This document shows, piece by piece, positions 25,411 through 33,850 of a DNA stretch of 34,466 bases (its first letter is position 1; each line of letters begins with the position of its first letter). Both the position numbers and the translations under genes were made by a program. The notes beneath the pieces are model-generated. The model did no database searches. It saw only the letters and a list, made by a program, of their open reading frames with translations, and was not told the DNA's origin. The DNA is from JBAXPV01 sp037132075 (lineage in GTDB: Bacteria; Bacteroidota; Bacteroidia; Bacteroidales; CAIXZF01), in contig JBAXPV010000041.1 of NCBI GenBank assembly GCA_037132075.1, forward strand, positions 1 to 34,466, written 5' to 3'.

Positions 25411-26004
25411 TTATTTTGTCATTTCAATGACCATATTCACACTAACGATTTCGCCAACAGTCATGCCGCCGGTCTCAAGGGCTTTGTTCCATTTCAGGTT
25501 ATAATCCATGCGGTTGATCGATGTACTGGCTTTCCATACTGTGACGGTATTCCCCCAGGGATTTTTAATTGAACCATTGTAAATTGCATTAAAAGTTACG
25601 CTTTTTGTGATATCACGAATGGTGAGGTTCCCGACAATCTTATAATTCTTTGCATCGATCTTTTTTACAGAAGTGCTTACAAATTTAATGTCAGGATAGG
25701 TGGCTGAATTGAAAAAATCATCTGATTTCAGGTGCTCATCACGTTGACTGTTATCAGTATTAATCGAATTGGTCTTGATAGAAGCATTGATTTTAAGATC
25801 AGTGAAATCTGCTTTAGCGGCAGTGACCTGGATTTCATAATCCTTGAAAGCCCCGGTAACTTCAGAAATCATAAGGTGAGGCACTGTAAAGGTGATTGCA
25901 GTGTGTGCTTTGTCGATTTTCCACGGAGTATCAGTACCCTGGGCGAAAATGAAACTGCTGCTTAGAAGCAGACTGAAGGCAAGAATTGATTGTTTAAGAT
26001 TCAT
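25411..26004 (-). CDS. YceI-family periplasmic protein
   Basis: A secreted protein of 197 residues: signal peptide 1-21 (cleavage IFA-QG), then the YceI lipocalin-like barrel with WKIDKAHTAITFTVPH, the HLKSDDFFNSATYPDIKF core and a late MDYNLKWN strand. Family members bind isoprenoid lipids such as polyprenyl chains. It has its own transcription unit. Ten consecutive T residues (about 26018-26027 on the plus strand) lie 13 bases upstream of its start. Confidence 0.9.
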   Translation of the reverse strand: MNLKQSILAFSLLLSSSFIFAQGTDTPWKIDKAHTAITFTVPHLMISEVTGAFKDYEIQVTAAKADFTDLKINASIKTNSINTDNSQRDEHLKSDDFFNSATYPDIKFVSTSVKKIDAKNYKIVGNLTIRDITKSVTFNAIYNGSIKNPWGNTVTVWKASTSINRMDYNLKWNKALETGGMTVGEIVSVNMVIEMTK

Positions 26005-26319
26005 TGTGTGCTTGGTTTTTTTTTTATTGGTTTATTGTTTGTTTAATCTTTTAAGAATGATATATAAACAATAGATTAAACAAAAAGTTTATTGGGTTTA
26101 AAAAATGACTGGAAGCCTTGGTGCCTGGGCAATTGGTGAGGCCTTGGCATACGAGCCTAATTAGGATAAATAAGTACTTAAATAGGCATAACTATCTGGC
26201 CTTGAGATCTTGAAATTAATTAGAATGAGTCTAAATTATGCTTTTGCAAATTTGTTTTTGTTGAAACATCGGAATTTGTGCATATAATTACCGTCCAATG
26301 TTTTAAAATCAACAGCTGT
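26005..26319. other. AT-rich intergenic region upstream of the hydrogenase operon
   Basis: This 315-base gap separates the divergent YceI and hydrogenase genes. It contains a poly-T run near 26018, a repeated GCCTTGG with interrupted dyads at 26115-26147, and the perfect palindrome CCTAATTAGG at 26156-26165. No exact TAnnTTTG box and no sigma-54 type -24/-12 pair were found for the hydrogenase. A 19-codon frame at 26105 has no support. Confidence 0.5.
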
Positions 26320-27426
26320 ATGGAAAACAATCAACCCTCATTTTATGAGGAAGTCAGGCAGGGTGGGATATCCCGGAAAGATTTTCTCAAGTTTTGTGCG
26401 ACAATGGCTGCTTTCATGGGCTTGGAAGCCTCAGGGATAGGTCAAATCGTGAAAGCACTTGAAACTAAAGCCCGACTTCCAGTCATTTGGTTTCATTTCC
26501 AGGAATGTACTTGTTGCAGCGAGTCCTTTATCAGGGCTTCACATCCTATTGTTGCAAACATTGTACTGGACAAGATCTCCCTGGATTACCAGGAGACCCT
26601 GATGGCAGCATCCGGTGTACAGGCTGAAGATGCCTATAAGGCAGTGATGGCAAAGTATCCTGGGGAATATATTGTCATGGTTGAAGGTTCAATCCCCACT
26701 GAAAACGAAGCTTATTGTTGTATCGGTGGCAGGAGTGCCAAACAGATACTGGAAGAAGCTGCCAAAAATGCCAAAGCCGTTGTTGCATGGGGAAACTGTG
26801 CCTCTGCAGGTTGCGTGCAGGCCGCAAACCCCAATCCAACGGGTGCGAAGCCTGTTCATAAAGTCATTAGCGGCAAACCAATCATTAATGTTCAAGGTTG
26901 CCCGCCAATTGCTGATGTTATGGCAGGGGTCGTCGTTCATTTGCTGACCTTTGACCGCATTCCACAATTGGATGACCTGAATCGGCCAAAAGCATTTTAC
27001 TCACGTCGAGTTCATGACACTTGTTACCGTCGTGCCAATTTTGATGCTGGTTTATTTGTTGAGTCTTTCGACGATGAAGGCGCAAAACGAGGCTATTGCT
27101 TGTATAAAATGGGCTGTAAAGGTCCTGTCACCTATAATTCATGCGGGATTATCAAATGGAATGATGGGATCAGCTATCCCATTCAGTCCGGTCATCCCTG
27201 TATTGGTTGTTCAGAGGCTGGCTTCTGGGATAACGGTCCATTCTACCAGCATCTTCCCAGTATTGAAGGATTCGGGATAGAAACCACTGCCGACAAAATC
27301 GGTCTTGGACTGGGTGTCGCCACAGCCGTTGGTATCGCAGGCCACGCCATTGCAACCAACATCCGAAAACATAAAGAGATTGCAAATACCCCTGAAACAG
27401 TAACTGAAAATCCTAAAGAATCATAG
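26320..27426 (+). CDS. hyaA: [NiFe]-hydrogenase small subunit, O2-tolerant type
   Basis: The Fe-S subunit of a membrane-bound uptake hydrogenase (368 residues from ATG 26320; the frame also opens at GTG 26278). The Tat-type signal reads SRKDFLK (18-24), with Arg-Lys instead of Arg-Arg. The proximal-cluster ligands are Cys63, Cys66, Cys160 and Cys194. Cys65 (ECTCC) and Cys165 (GNCASAGC) are two extra cysteines, at the positions of E. coli Hyd-1 Cys19 and Cys120, which support the O2-tolerant [4Fe-3S] cluster. The distal cluster uses His232, Cys235, Cys260 and Cys266; the medial [3Fe-4S] uses Cys275, Cys294 and Cys297. A C-terminal helix (about 327-346) anchors it in the membrane. hyaB starts three bases later. 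Confidence 0.95.
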   Translation: MENNQPSFYEEVRQGGISRKDFLKFCATMAAFMGLEASGIGQIVKALETKARLPVIWFHFQECTCCSESFIRASHPIVANIVLDKISLDYQETLMAASGVQAEDAYKAVMAKYPGEYIVMVEGSIPTENEAYCCIGGRSAKQILEEAAKNAKAVVAWGNCASAGCVQAANPNPTGAKPVHKVISGKPIINVQGCPPIADVMAGVVVHLLTFDRIPQLDDLNRPKAFYSRRVHDTCYRRANFDAGLFVESFDDEGAKRGYCLYKMGCKGPVTYNSCGIIKWNDGISYPIQSGHPCIGCSEAGFWDNGPFYQHLPSIEGFGIETTADKIGLGLGVATAVGIAGHAIATNIRKHKEIANTPETVTENPKES

Positions 27427-27428
27427 TC

Positions 27429-29150
27429 ATGGCTGAAAGAATCGTTATTGATCCCATCACCCGAATCGAAGGTCATTTGCGGGTTGAGATAGAAGTTAAA
27501 GATGGAAAAATCACTGATGCGTATAGCGCCGGTACTATGGTGCGTGGCATCGAGACCATATTAAAAGGGCGCGATCCTCGTGATGCCTGGGCATTTGTAG
27601 GACGAGTATGTGGTGTTTGTACCTCTACACATTCACTGACCAGCGTAAGAACTGTTGAAAATGCACTTGGAATATCAGTTCCACCCAATGCAGAACTGAT
27701 CCGGAACCTCATGGCAAATGCCTTATACATCCAGGACCATGTCGTGCATTTTTATGTACTCCATGCCCTCGATTGGGTTGATGTGGTATCCGCATTGAAA
27801 GCAAACCCGGCTGAAGCGTCCCGCATTGCACAAAGTATTTCTCCATGGCCTAAAAGCTCTGTAGGTTATTTCACTGATATCCAAAAACGCTTTAAGAACT
27901 TTGTTGAGAGCGGACAACTTGGCATTTTCGCCAATGGATATTGGGGACATAAAGCTTACAAACTCCCGCCTGAAGTAAATCTCATCGCAGTTGCGCATTA
28001 CCTTGAAGCCCTCGAATGGCAGAAAGAATTGGTGAAAGTTCATACCATCTTTGGTGGAAAAAACCCACATCCCAATTATCTTGTTGGTGGCGTTCCTTGC
28101 TCAATTAATATTGAAGAGGCCAATGCCGTTAATGCTGAAAGGCTCGCCATGGTTGGGAAACTCTTTGAAGATGCAAAGACTTTTGTAGACCAGGTATATA
28201 TTCCTGACCTTCTTGCAATTGCATCATTTTATAAAAGCGACTGGGGTGCAATCGGAGGTGGCCTGACAAATTATATGTCATTTGGTGACTTCCCAACCAA
28301 TGGGTATAACAATCCTGAGAGCTTTAAAATGCCACGCGGTGTTATCTTGAACCGTGACCTGAGCAAAATACATGAAATTAAAGCAGATGATCCAACTCAA
28401 ATCCAGGAATATGTCAACAATTCCTGGTATGATTATTCCAAAGGCGACAAAACTGGCTTACATCCTTGGGAAGGTGAGACAAAACTAAATTACACCGGCC
28501 CAACACCTCCTTACGAACAACTTGACGTCAGCAAAAAATATAGCTGGGTTAAAACGCCACGTTGGAAGGGTTATCCAATGGAAGTAGGTCCATTGTCACG
28601 TATGTTGGTGGGTTATGCTTCGGGTCGTGCCGAATATAAGGAAGTCATCGAGAGCACTTTGAAAACACTCGACGTACCGGTTACGGCCTTATTTTCTACA
28701 TTGGGCAGGACTGCTGCACGTGGACTTGAGACCAAACTAACCTGCGACTGGGCATTGGAGTTTTTCGGACAGCTGTTAAGCAACATCAAAAACGGGGATA
28801 CCCGTACCATGAATAATGACAAATGGGAACCGGAATCCTGGCCAAAAACTGCGAAAGGTATTGGCATGGTTGAAGCACCCCGTGGCGCTTTGTCTCATTT
28901 TATTGTCATTGAAGACAAAAAAATCGAAAACTATCAGTTGGTCGTTCCCACAACCTGGAATGCCTCTCCCCGCGACCTAAACGGAAAACGATCAGCTTAT
29001 GAAGAGTCTTTGATTGGGACTCCGATCGCGGATCCAAAGGCCCCGCTGGAAGTGCTTCGTACCATCCACTCCTTTGACCCCTGCCTGGCTTGTGCGGTGC
29101 ATGTCTATGATGAAAATGGAAGTTATATTCATGATATAAAAACCTATTAA
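27429..29150 (+). CDS. hyaB: [NiFe]-hydrogenase large subunit
   Basis: The catalytic subunit oxidises H2 at a Ni-Fe(CN)2CO site. Length is 573 residues. The L1 motif RVCGVCTSTH (59-68) gives Cys61 and Cys64; the L2 motif DPCLACAVH (550-558) gives Cys552 and Cys555. The 15 residues after His558 are the maturation peptide removed by HyaD once nickel is inserted. The protein has no signal of its own and is exported together with the Tat-targeted small subunit. It lies between hyaA and hyaC with gaps of two and three bases. Confidence 0.97.
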   Translation: MAERIVIDPITRIEGHLRVEIEVKDGKITDAYSAGTMVRGIETILKGRDPRDAWAFVGRVCGVCTSTHSLTSVRTVENALGISVPPNAELIRNLMANALYIQDHVVHFYVLHALDWVDVVSALKANPAEASRIAQSISPWPKSSVGYFTDIQKRFKNFVESGQLGIFANGYWGHKAYKLPPEVNLIAVAHYLEALEWQKELVKVHTIFGGKNPHPNYLVGGVPCSINIEEANAVNAERLAMVGKLFEDAKTFVDQVYIPDLLAIASFYKSDWGAIGGGLTNYMSFGDFPTNGYNNPESFKMPRGVILNRDLSKIHEIKADDPTQIQEYVNNSWYDYSKGDKTGLHPWEGETKLNYTGPTPPYEQLDVSKKYSWVKTPRWKGYPMEVGPLSRMLVGYASGRAEYKEVIESTLKTLDVPVTALFSTLGRTAARGLETKLTCDWALEFFGQLLSNIKNGDTRTMNNDKWEPESWPKTAKGIGMVEAPRGALSHFIVIEDKKIENYQLVVPTTWNASPRDLNGKRSAYEESLIGTPIADPKAPLEVLRTIHSFDPCLACAVHVYDENGSYIHDIKTY

Positions 29151-29153
29151 GCC

Positions 29154-29873
29154 ATGAGAATCAGATCTGTCCCCAAGCGTGAAGTTCAGGTTTGGGAAAT
29201 GCCGGTCCGCGTCTATCACTGGATCAATGCACTGTGCATCACATCGCTGTGTATCACCGGGCTTATGATAGGAAGACCGTTTGCATTAATGAGTGGCACC
29301 GAAGCCTATTTCAACTATTGGTTCGGGACCGTAAGATTTATTCATTTTATTACGGCCTTTCTTTTCTTCTTCAATTTTATCTTCAGGATTTATTGGGGTT
29401 TCGTTGGGAATGAATTTGCAAGATGGAATAATTTTATTCCTTTGAAAAAAGCCCAATGGAAAGAAATTGTGGATGAAATAAAAGTTGATGTCCTTATGGT
29501 CAACAACAAACAACTTGATTCTATCGGGCATAATTCCCTGGCGAGTTTTATTTATTTTATCACTTTCCTGATCTTTTTGTTGCAGTGTCTCACAGGTTTT
29601 GGGATGTATTCAGCGATGAGCAGTTCATTCTTTCCGAAGCTCTTCGCATGGATTGTTCCGTTTCTTGGCGGAGATATGATGGTAAGACAAATACATCATT
29701 TGATGATGTGGGGTTTTATCCTTTTTGCGATTGTTCACGTTTATCTGGTTTTCTATCATGACTATATTGAACGTCGTGGAATAACCTCCTCTATGATTGG
29801 TGGCTGGAAATTCATTGATGAAGAAGTGGTTGCACGTCATGAAAGCAAAACCGAAAATCGTACGAAAAAATAA
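29154..29873 (+). CDS. hyaC: Hydrogenase b-type cytochrome subunit
   Basis: This membrane di-heme cytochrome receives electrons from the small subunit and reduces quinone. The 239 residues form four main helices. Candidate heme histidines lie in VYHWINA, FIHFITA, QIHHLMMWG and IVHVYLVFYHDY, the normal arrangement for HyaC/HupC/HoxZ. A cytoplasmic loop at about 95-125 is charged. It follows hyaB by three bases and precedes hyaD by 21. Confidence 0.93.
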   Translation: MRIRSVPKREVQVWEMPVRVYHWINALCITSLCITGLMIGRPFALMSGTEAYFNYWFGTVRFIHFITAFLFFFNFIFRIYWGFVGNEFARWNNFIPLKKAQWKEIVDEIKVDVLMVNNKQLDSIGHNSLASFIYFITFLIFLLQCLTGFGMYSAMSSSFFPKLFAWIVPFLGGDMMVRQIHHLMMWGFILFAIVHVYLVFYHDYIERRGITSSMIGGWKFIDEEVVARHESKTENRTKK

Positions 29874-29894
29874 TCAAGCGACAAATCCGGAATT

Positions 29895-30365
29895 TTGACA
29901 TCACTACCAAATAATATCCTGGTTCTTGGGATTGGGAACATTTTAATGAATGATGAAGGTGTGGGGATCCAAGTGGTCTCCACACTTGAAAAAGAGGGAT
30001 TTAAAGGTGCCGATCTCATGGATGGTGGCACAGGTGGGTTTCATCTGCTGGGGTTTATTCAATCCTATAAGACCATTATCATCATAGATGCTTCGCTTGA
30101 TCATTATCCTGTCGGACATGTTCGGGTCCTTCATCCCAAATATGCGAATGATTTCCCTATACAACTGAGTGCACATGAAGTCGGACTCAAGGATTTGATT
30201 GATGCTGCTGGCTTGTTAGGGAGCATGCCTGATTTGCATCTTGTCGCGATATCAGTCAAGGATTTCCAGGATATGGGTATGAACCTGAGCCCTGAGGTAG
30301 AACAGGCAATTCCGCTTGCTATTGAAAAGGTAAAAGAGTTGGTGGTAATTTGTAGTGAAAAGTGA
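29895..30365 (+). CDS. hyaD: Hydrogenase maturation protease
   Basis: This HybD/HyaD-type endopeptidase cuts the C-terminal peptide from HyaB after nickel insertion. The nickel-sensing residues are Glu21 (MNDEGVG), Asp65 (IIDAS) and His94 (SAHEVG), matching HybD Glu16, Asp62 and His93. The glycine-rich DGGTGGFHLLG segment is present. Length is 156 residues. The start is TTG at 29895; no ATG precedes the VLGIGN strand. Its last codons lie inside the left arm of a long inverted repeat. Confidence 0.92.
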   Translation: MTSLPNNILVLGIGNILMNDEGVGIQVVSTLEKEGFKGADLMDGGTGGFHLLGFIQSYKTIIIIDASLDHYPVGHVRVLHPKYANDFPIQLSAHEVGLKDLIDAAGLLGSMPDLHLVAISVKDFQDMGMNLSPEVEQAIPLAIEKVKELVVICSEK

Positions 30366-30422
30366 AAAACGAAAAGTAAAAGAGATTGCAAACTTTCACT
30401 TTTCGTTTTTCACCTTTCACTA
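30353..30422. terminator. Long inverted repeat between convergent hyaD and hypB
   Basis: Two 30-base arms (30353-30382 and 30393-30422) are complementary at 28 positions around a 10-base loop. The arms are built of GTGAAAA/TTTTCAC units. The left arm includes the hyaD stop and its last codons; the right arm ends five bases before the hypB stop. As RNA it would form a very long A-U-rich hairpin read in both directions, suiting a bidirectional terminator or a barrier to antisense read-through. Confidence 0.7.
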
Positions 30423-30426
30423 TTCA

Positions 30427-31131
30427 CTATGCTTGTTTCTCCAGCCATTCCAGCCAAAGCTCCATTCCCTCTCCTGAGCGGGCTGATAAAATGATAAATT
30501 CAAGTTTAGGGTTGAGAGAACGTGCATAACTGATCGCTTTTTCAGTGTCAAAGTCAACATAAGGCAGTAAATCCGACTTATTGATCAGGCAAAGATGTGA
30601 CGATTGAAACATATAGGGATATTTCAAGGGTTTATCGTCGCCTTCTGTGACGCTAATCACGACTACTCTTTTCGATTCACCAAGGTCAAATAAGGCCGGG
30701 CAAACCAGGTTCCCGACATTTTCTATGAACATAATGGAATGAGGTTCAGGTTCCAGCTGTCTCATTGCTGAATCGATCATTTTTGCGTCGAGATGACATC
30801 CTGTCCCGGTATTGATCTGAAGAGCCGGGGCCCCTGATTTCTCTATCCTTTCTGCATCCAGAAGTGTTTGTTGATCACCTTCAATTACCGTGATTTTCCG
30901 GGTCGGGATCAGGGCTTTGATCGTCTTTTCTAAAATCGTCGTCTTGCCCGACCCCGGCGAGCTAACCATATTGAGACACAGCACCTTTCTGCCTTCCAAA
31001 AACCTACGGTTTTGTTTGGCCAAAGTGTTGTTCTGAGAGAGGATGTCGAGGTTTAAGTTAATTACTTTACCATGAGGATCATGAGTATGATGAGTATCGT
31101 GAGTAGGGCCGCAGCCACATGTTTCGCACAT
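30427..31131 (-). CDS. hypB: Hydrogenase nickel-incorporation GTPase HypB
   Basis: HypB is a GTPase that drives nickel transfer to the large subunit with HypA. The 234 residues begin with the high-affinity Ni motif CETCGCG (Cys2, Cys5, Cys7) and a modest His run (HDTHHTHDPH), shorter than the His-rich storage forms. The P-loop is SPGSGKTT (58-65). Cys112-His113 (GTGCHLDA) form the G-domain metal site, and the NKSD base-recognition motif is present. It is the last gene of the minus-strand hyp operon, 38 bases after hypA. Confidence 0.96.
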   Translation of the reverse strand: MCETCGCGPTHDTHHTHDPHGKVINLNLDILSQNNTLAKQNRRFLEGRKVLCLNMVSSPGSGKTTILEKTIKALIPTRKITVIEGDQQTLLDAERIEKSGAPALQINTGTGCHLDAKMIDSAMRQLEPEPHSIMFIENVGNLVCPALFDLGESKRVVVISVTEGDDKPLKYPYMFQSSHLCLINKSDLLPYVDFDTEKAISYARSLNPKLEFIILSARSGEGMELWLEWLEKQA

Positions 31132-31169
31132 ATAAATATTATTTAATATTATACTGAGTGTTAATAATC

Positions 31170-31511
31170 TTAATCAACCAAAAGTGAGATAACTCTGAAT
31201 TCTTCGCCTCCTTTTATCTGAGACGGAAAGCAATGACAATCAGGGCAAGATGCAAGTCGATGATGCATCTCAAAGTCTCTGTCGCAGGCGTCACACCTGC
31301 CGATCCCAGGGTTTCTGATAATTATAATTTTTGCATCACCGAGTACAGATTCCTTTACCAATAATTCGAGTGCTGACTCAAAAGCCTGAGCTTCCACGCC
31401 ACTAAGGTCGCCGATTTCAATAGAGATTTCACGGATAATCGTTGCTCCGTTTTTCTCTGCCTCATTTTGAGCGAGATTGATCACATCGGTTGCGAGGGAA
31501 AACTCATGCAT
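31170..31511 (-). CDS. hypA: Hydrogenase nickel chaperone HypA
   Basis: HypA binds nickel through its N-terminal MHE and delivers it with HypB. Starting at ATG 31511 gives MHEFSLA, with Ni ligand His2, and 113 residues. The frame runs 25 codons further upstream into hypE, but that extension would bury the essential N-terminus and is rejected. The structural zinc site is Cys73, Cys76, Cys89 and Cys92 (CDAC, CPDC). The gene starts ten bases after the hypE stop. Confidence 0.94.
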   Translation of the reverse strand: MHEFSLATDVINLAQNEAEKNGATIIREISIEIGDLSGVEAQAFESALELLVKESVLGDAKIIIIRNPGIGRCDACDRDFEMHHRLASCPDCHCFPSQIKGGEEFRVISLLVD

Positions 31512-31521
31512 AGGCCTGAGA

Positions 31522-32541
31522 TTAGCAGATTCTTGGTAACTGGTCGCCAGATAAAGAATCAATGATCCTTCGTCCACCGGTCTCATTTTTTAACACAACT
31601 TTGCCTGGATGTTCGCTCACAATATGGCCAATTACGGCGCTATTAAGGCCGAGTTCATTCTTTTTCATCACATTCAGAATGGCAGGAACATCCTCTGCTG
31701 CAGCAATGATTAGTACTTTCCCTTCATTGGCAATATGTAAAGGATCGAAGCCCAGGATCTCACTCATAGCTTGTACGCCTTTGTCGAGCGGTAAGGAAAC
31801 TTCCTCTATTTCAATTCCCAGTTTTGTTTTAGAAGCCAATTCATTTAAAACGGTTGCCACACCGCCTCGTGTTGGGTCACGCATAAATTTAACAGGGGCA
31901 ACATTTAGGATTTCATGAATGAGATGATTCATGGAAGCACAATCCGATACAAGCGATGTTTTAAACTTGAAGGCTTCCCTGGCATTCATCACAGCCATCC
32001 CATGATCTCCGATATTGCCATTGATAAGGATGATGTCACCTTCTTTTATATTCAATGCCTTGCCCAGATCCCTGTTTTCTTTTTTAATGCGCCCGATACC
32101 CGCAGTGTTGATAAAGACCTTGTCGCATTTCCCTTTATTTACGACTTTGGTATCTCCAGTGACAATTAAAACGCCTGCTTTGCGGGCTTCTTCAGCAAGT
32201 GAGGCAACAATGATCTCCAGGTCACTCTGCAACAATCCTTCTTCAATAATAAAAGAAACACTGATGTACAATGGTTCTGCACCCGAAACTGCCAGGTCGT
32301 TTACGGTGCCACAGACCGCAAGTTTCCCGATATCTCCACCCGGAAAGAAAATGGGGTCGATCACAAAAGAATCTGTTGTGAATGCAATCTCCGCTGAATC
32401 TATTGTCAAAATAGCAGCATCGGTTTGCTGATTTAGGATTTCATTTCCAAAATGCTTGACAAAGACATCTTCAATCAGGCTGTGCATCATCTTGCCCCCA
32501 CTGCCATGGCTTAGCATTATTTTAGCTGCATTTTCTTTCAT
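31522..32541 (-). CDS. hypE: Hydrogenase cyanide-synthesis protein HypE
   Basis: HypE is the PurM-like enzyme that dehydrates a C-terminal thiocarbamate to thiocyanate, the CN source for the Ni-Fe site. Its 339 residues end exactly in LPRIC, so the carbamoyl-accepting Cys339 is intact. LSHGSGGKMMHSLI (10-23), the ATP-binding IVTGDTKVV and MRDPTRGGVATVLNE are present. It overlaps hypD by four bases. Confidence 0.96.
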   Translation of the reverse strand: MKENAAKIMLSHGSGGKMMHSLIEDVFVKHFGNEILNQQTDAAILTIDSAEIAFTTDSFVIDPIFFPGGDIGKLAVCGTVNDLAVSGAEPLYISVSFIIEEGLLQSDLEIIVASLAEEARKAGVLIVTGDTKVVNKGKCDKVFINTAGIGRIKKENRDLGKALNIKEGDIILINGNIGDHGMAVMNAREAFKFKTSLVSDCASMNHLIHEILNVAPVKFMRDPTRGGVATVLNELASKTKLGIEIEEVSLPLDKGVQAMSEILGFDPLHIANEGKVLIIAAAEDVPAILNVMKKNELGLNSAVIGHIVSEHPGKVVLKNETGGRRIIDSLSGDQLPRIC

Positions 32542-33617
32542 GAGCGATATTTATAATAGGTAGCGCAGGTGCCTTCACCCGAAACCATACAAGCTCCCAC
32601 AGGATCGGAGGGTGTACATTTTTTTGCAAAAAGGCCACAGTCAAGTGGAGTCTTAAGGCCGCGAAGGATTTGTCCGCAGATACATCCTTTTGGTTCGGTA
32701 GATTCAGGGACATCGACAATGAAATGCTTTTCTGCATCATAAGCTGAGAATGCCTCCCGGATTTTCAAGCCGCTTTTTGGTATCATGCCTAAGCCACGCC
32801 ATTGATCATCCGCATGCTCAAAAACGTCTTCCAGCAGTTGTTGTGCAATTATATTTCCGTCTTTCTGAACAACACGCTGGTACTGAACCTCGACTTTCGG
32901 AGCTTCTTGTTCAATTTGTTCTGTCAGCATCAGAACTGATTGCATCATATCGACAGGCTCAAATCCGGAAACAACCACTCCTAAGCCATGAACTGCCGGA
33001 AGATCCCGGTAAATCGATGTTCCGGTTATCGCCGTTACATGACCTGGCGCTAGAAAGCCATCTATTTTAACCCCTTCTTCCACAAGGGCTTTCATTACAG
33101 GGGGCATAATTTTATGAGCACTTAGCACAAAGAAATTTTGAACACCATCTTTTTTTGCCTGGACGATTCCTGCAGCAGTCAAAGGGGCCGTTGTTTCAAA
33201 CCCAATTCCAAGAAAAATTACTTTCTTTTCAGGATTTAGCTTTGCGATTTCAATGGCATCCAGCACCGAATAGACAATCCGGACATCACTTCCGTTGGCT
33301 CTTTCTTTCTCTAAGGATGTCGAAGATCCCGGGACACGGATCAGATCGCCATAGGTGGTGATAATGACTCCGGGTAGCTTGCTATATGCCATTGCGGTAT
33401 CGATAAAGTGCTGACTGGATACACAAACCGGACATCCAGGGCCTGAGATGAGATGTATTGTCGGAGGGAGCAAAGACGCCAGGCCAAACCGATGAATAGC
33501 CATTGTATGTCCGCCACAAACCTCCATCAGGACTATCTCTTTTTTTGAGACACCTTTTAGCTTTTCGGAAATAGACAGGATCAGGTCTCGCTTCCGATAT
33601 TCTTCAATGTACTTCAT
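32538..33617 (-). CDS. hypD: Hydrogenase Fe-ligand assembly protein HypD
   Basis: HypD is a [4Fe-4S] redox scaffold on which Fe(CN)2CO is built with HypC. The 359 residues contain the catalytic Cys34 (EVCGGHT), Cys62/Cys65 (GPGCPVC) and the C-terminal cluster ligands in CICGQILRG, LDCGLF, KKCTPSDPVGAC and EGTCATYY. It overlaps hypC by 14 bases and hypE by four, which indicates tight co-translation. Confidence 0.97.
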   Translation of the reverse strand: MKYIEEYRKRDLILSISEKLKGVSKKEIVLMEVCGGHTMAIHRFGLASLLPPTIHLISGPGCPVCVSSQHFIDTAMAYSKLPGVIITTYGDLIRVPGSSTSLEKERANGSDVRIVYSVLDAIEIAKLNPEKKVIFLGIGFETTAPLTAAGIVQAKKDGVQNFFVLSAHKIMPPVMKALVEEGVKIDGFLAPGHVTAITGTSIYRDLPAVHGLGVVVSGFEPVDMMQSVLMLTEQIEQEAPKVEVQYQRVVQKDGNIIAQQLLEDVFEHADDQWRGLGMIPKSGLKIREAFSAYDAEKHFIVDVPESTEPKGCICGQILRGLKTPLDCGLFAKKCTPSDPVGACMVSGEGTCATYYKYRS

Positions 33618-33849
33618 CGTTCAGGCGCTCAGGTCTGTTTAATTCCTCCATATTTAATAGACGCATCGTCTCTGCAGCTTCTTCTGGATCAACTTTCTCG
33701 ATCGCAAAACCTGCATGAAGCATGATATAATCACCTTCCTTGACGTCATCGAGGAGTAACAGACTCGCTGTATATTCCACATCCTCAATACGAACACGGG
33801 CACTATGCCCTTCTACGCTGATCACCTTTGCCGGTATGGCCAAACACAT
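33604..33849 (-). CDS. hypC: Hydrogenase assembly chaperone HypC
   Basis: This small beta-barrel chaperone of 81 residues begins MCLAIPAKV; Cys2, exposed after Met removal, holds the iron with HypD. The family GDYIMLHAGFAIEKVD segment is present. It starts one base after the hypF stop and overlaps hypD. The acidic C-terminal tail is typical. Confidence 0.96.
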   Translation of the reverse strand: MCLAIPAKVISVEGHSARVRIEDVEYTASLLLLDDVKEGDYIMLHAGFAIEKVDPEEAAETMRLLNMEELNRPERLNDEVH

Positions 33850-33850
33850 A

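Noticed and set aside
26105..26164. 19-codon frame upstream of the hydrogenase
   Set aside because: Too short, without a ribosome site, and overlapping a palindrome; nothing supports translation.
31512..31586. N-terminal extension of hypA overlapping hypE
   Set aside because: HypA needs the free Met-His-Glu N-terminus, which starts at 31511.
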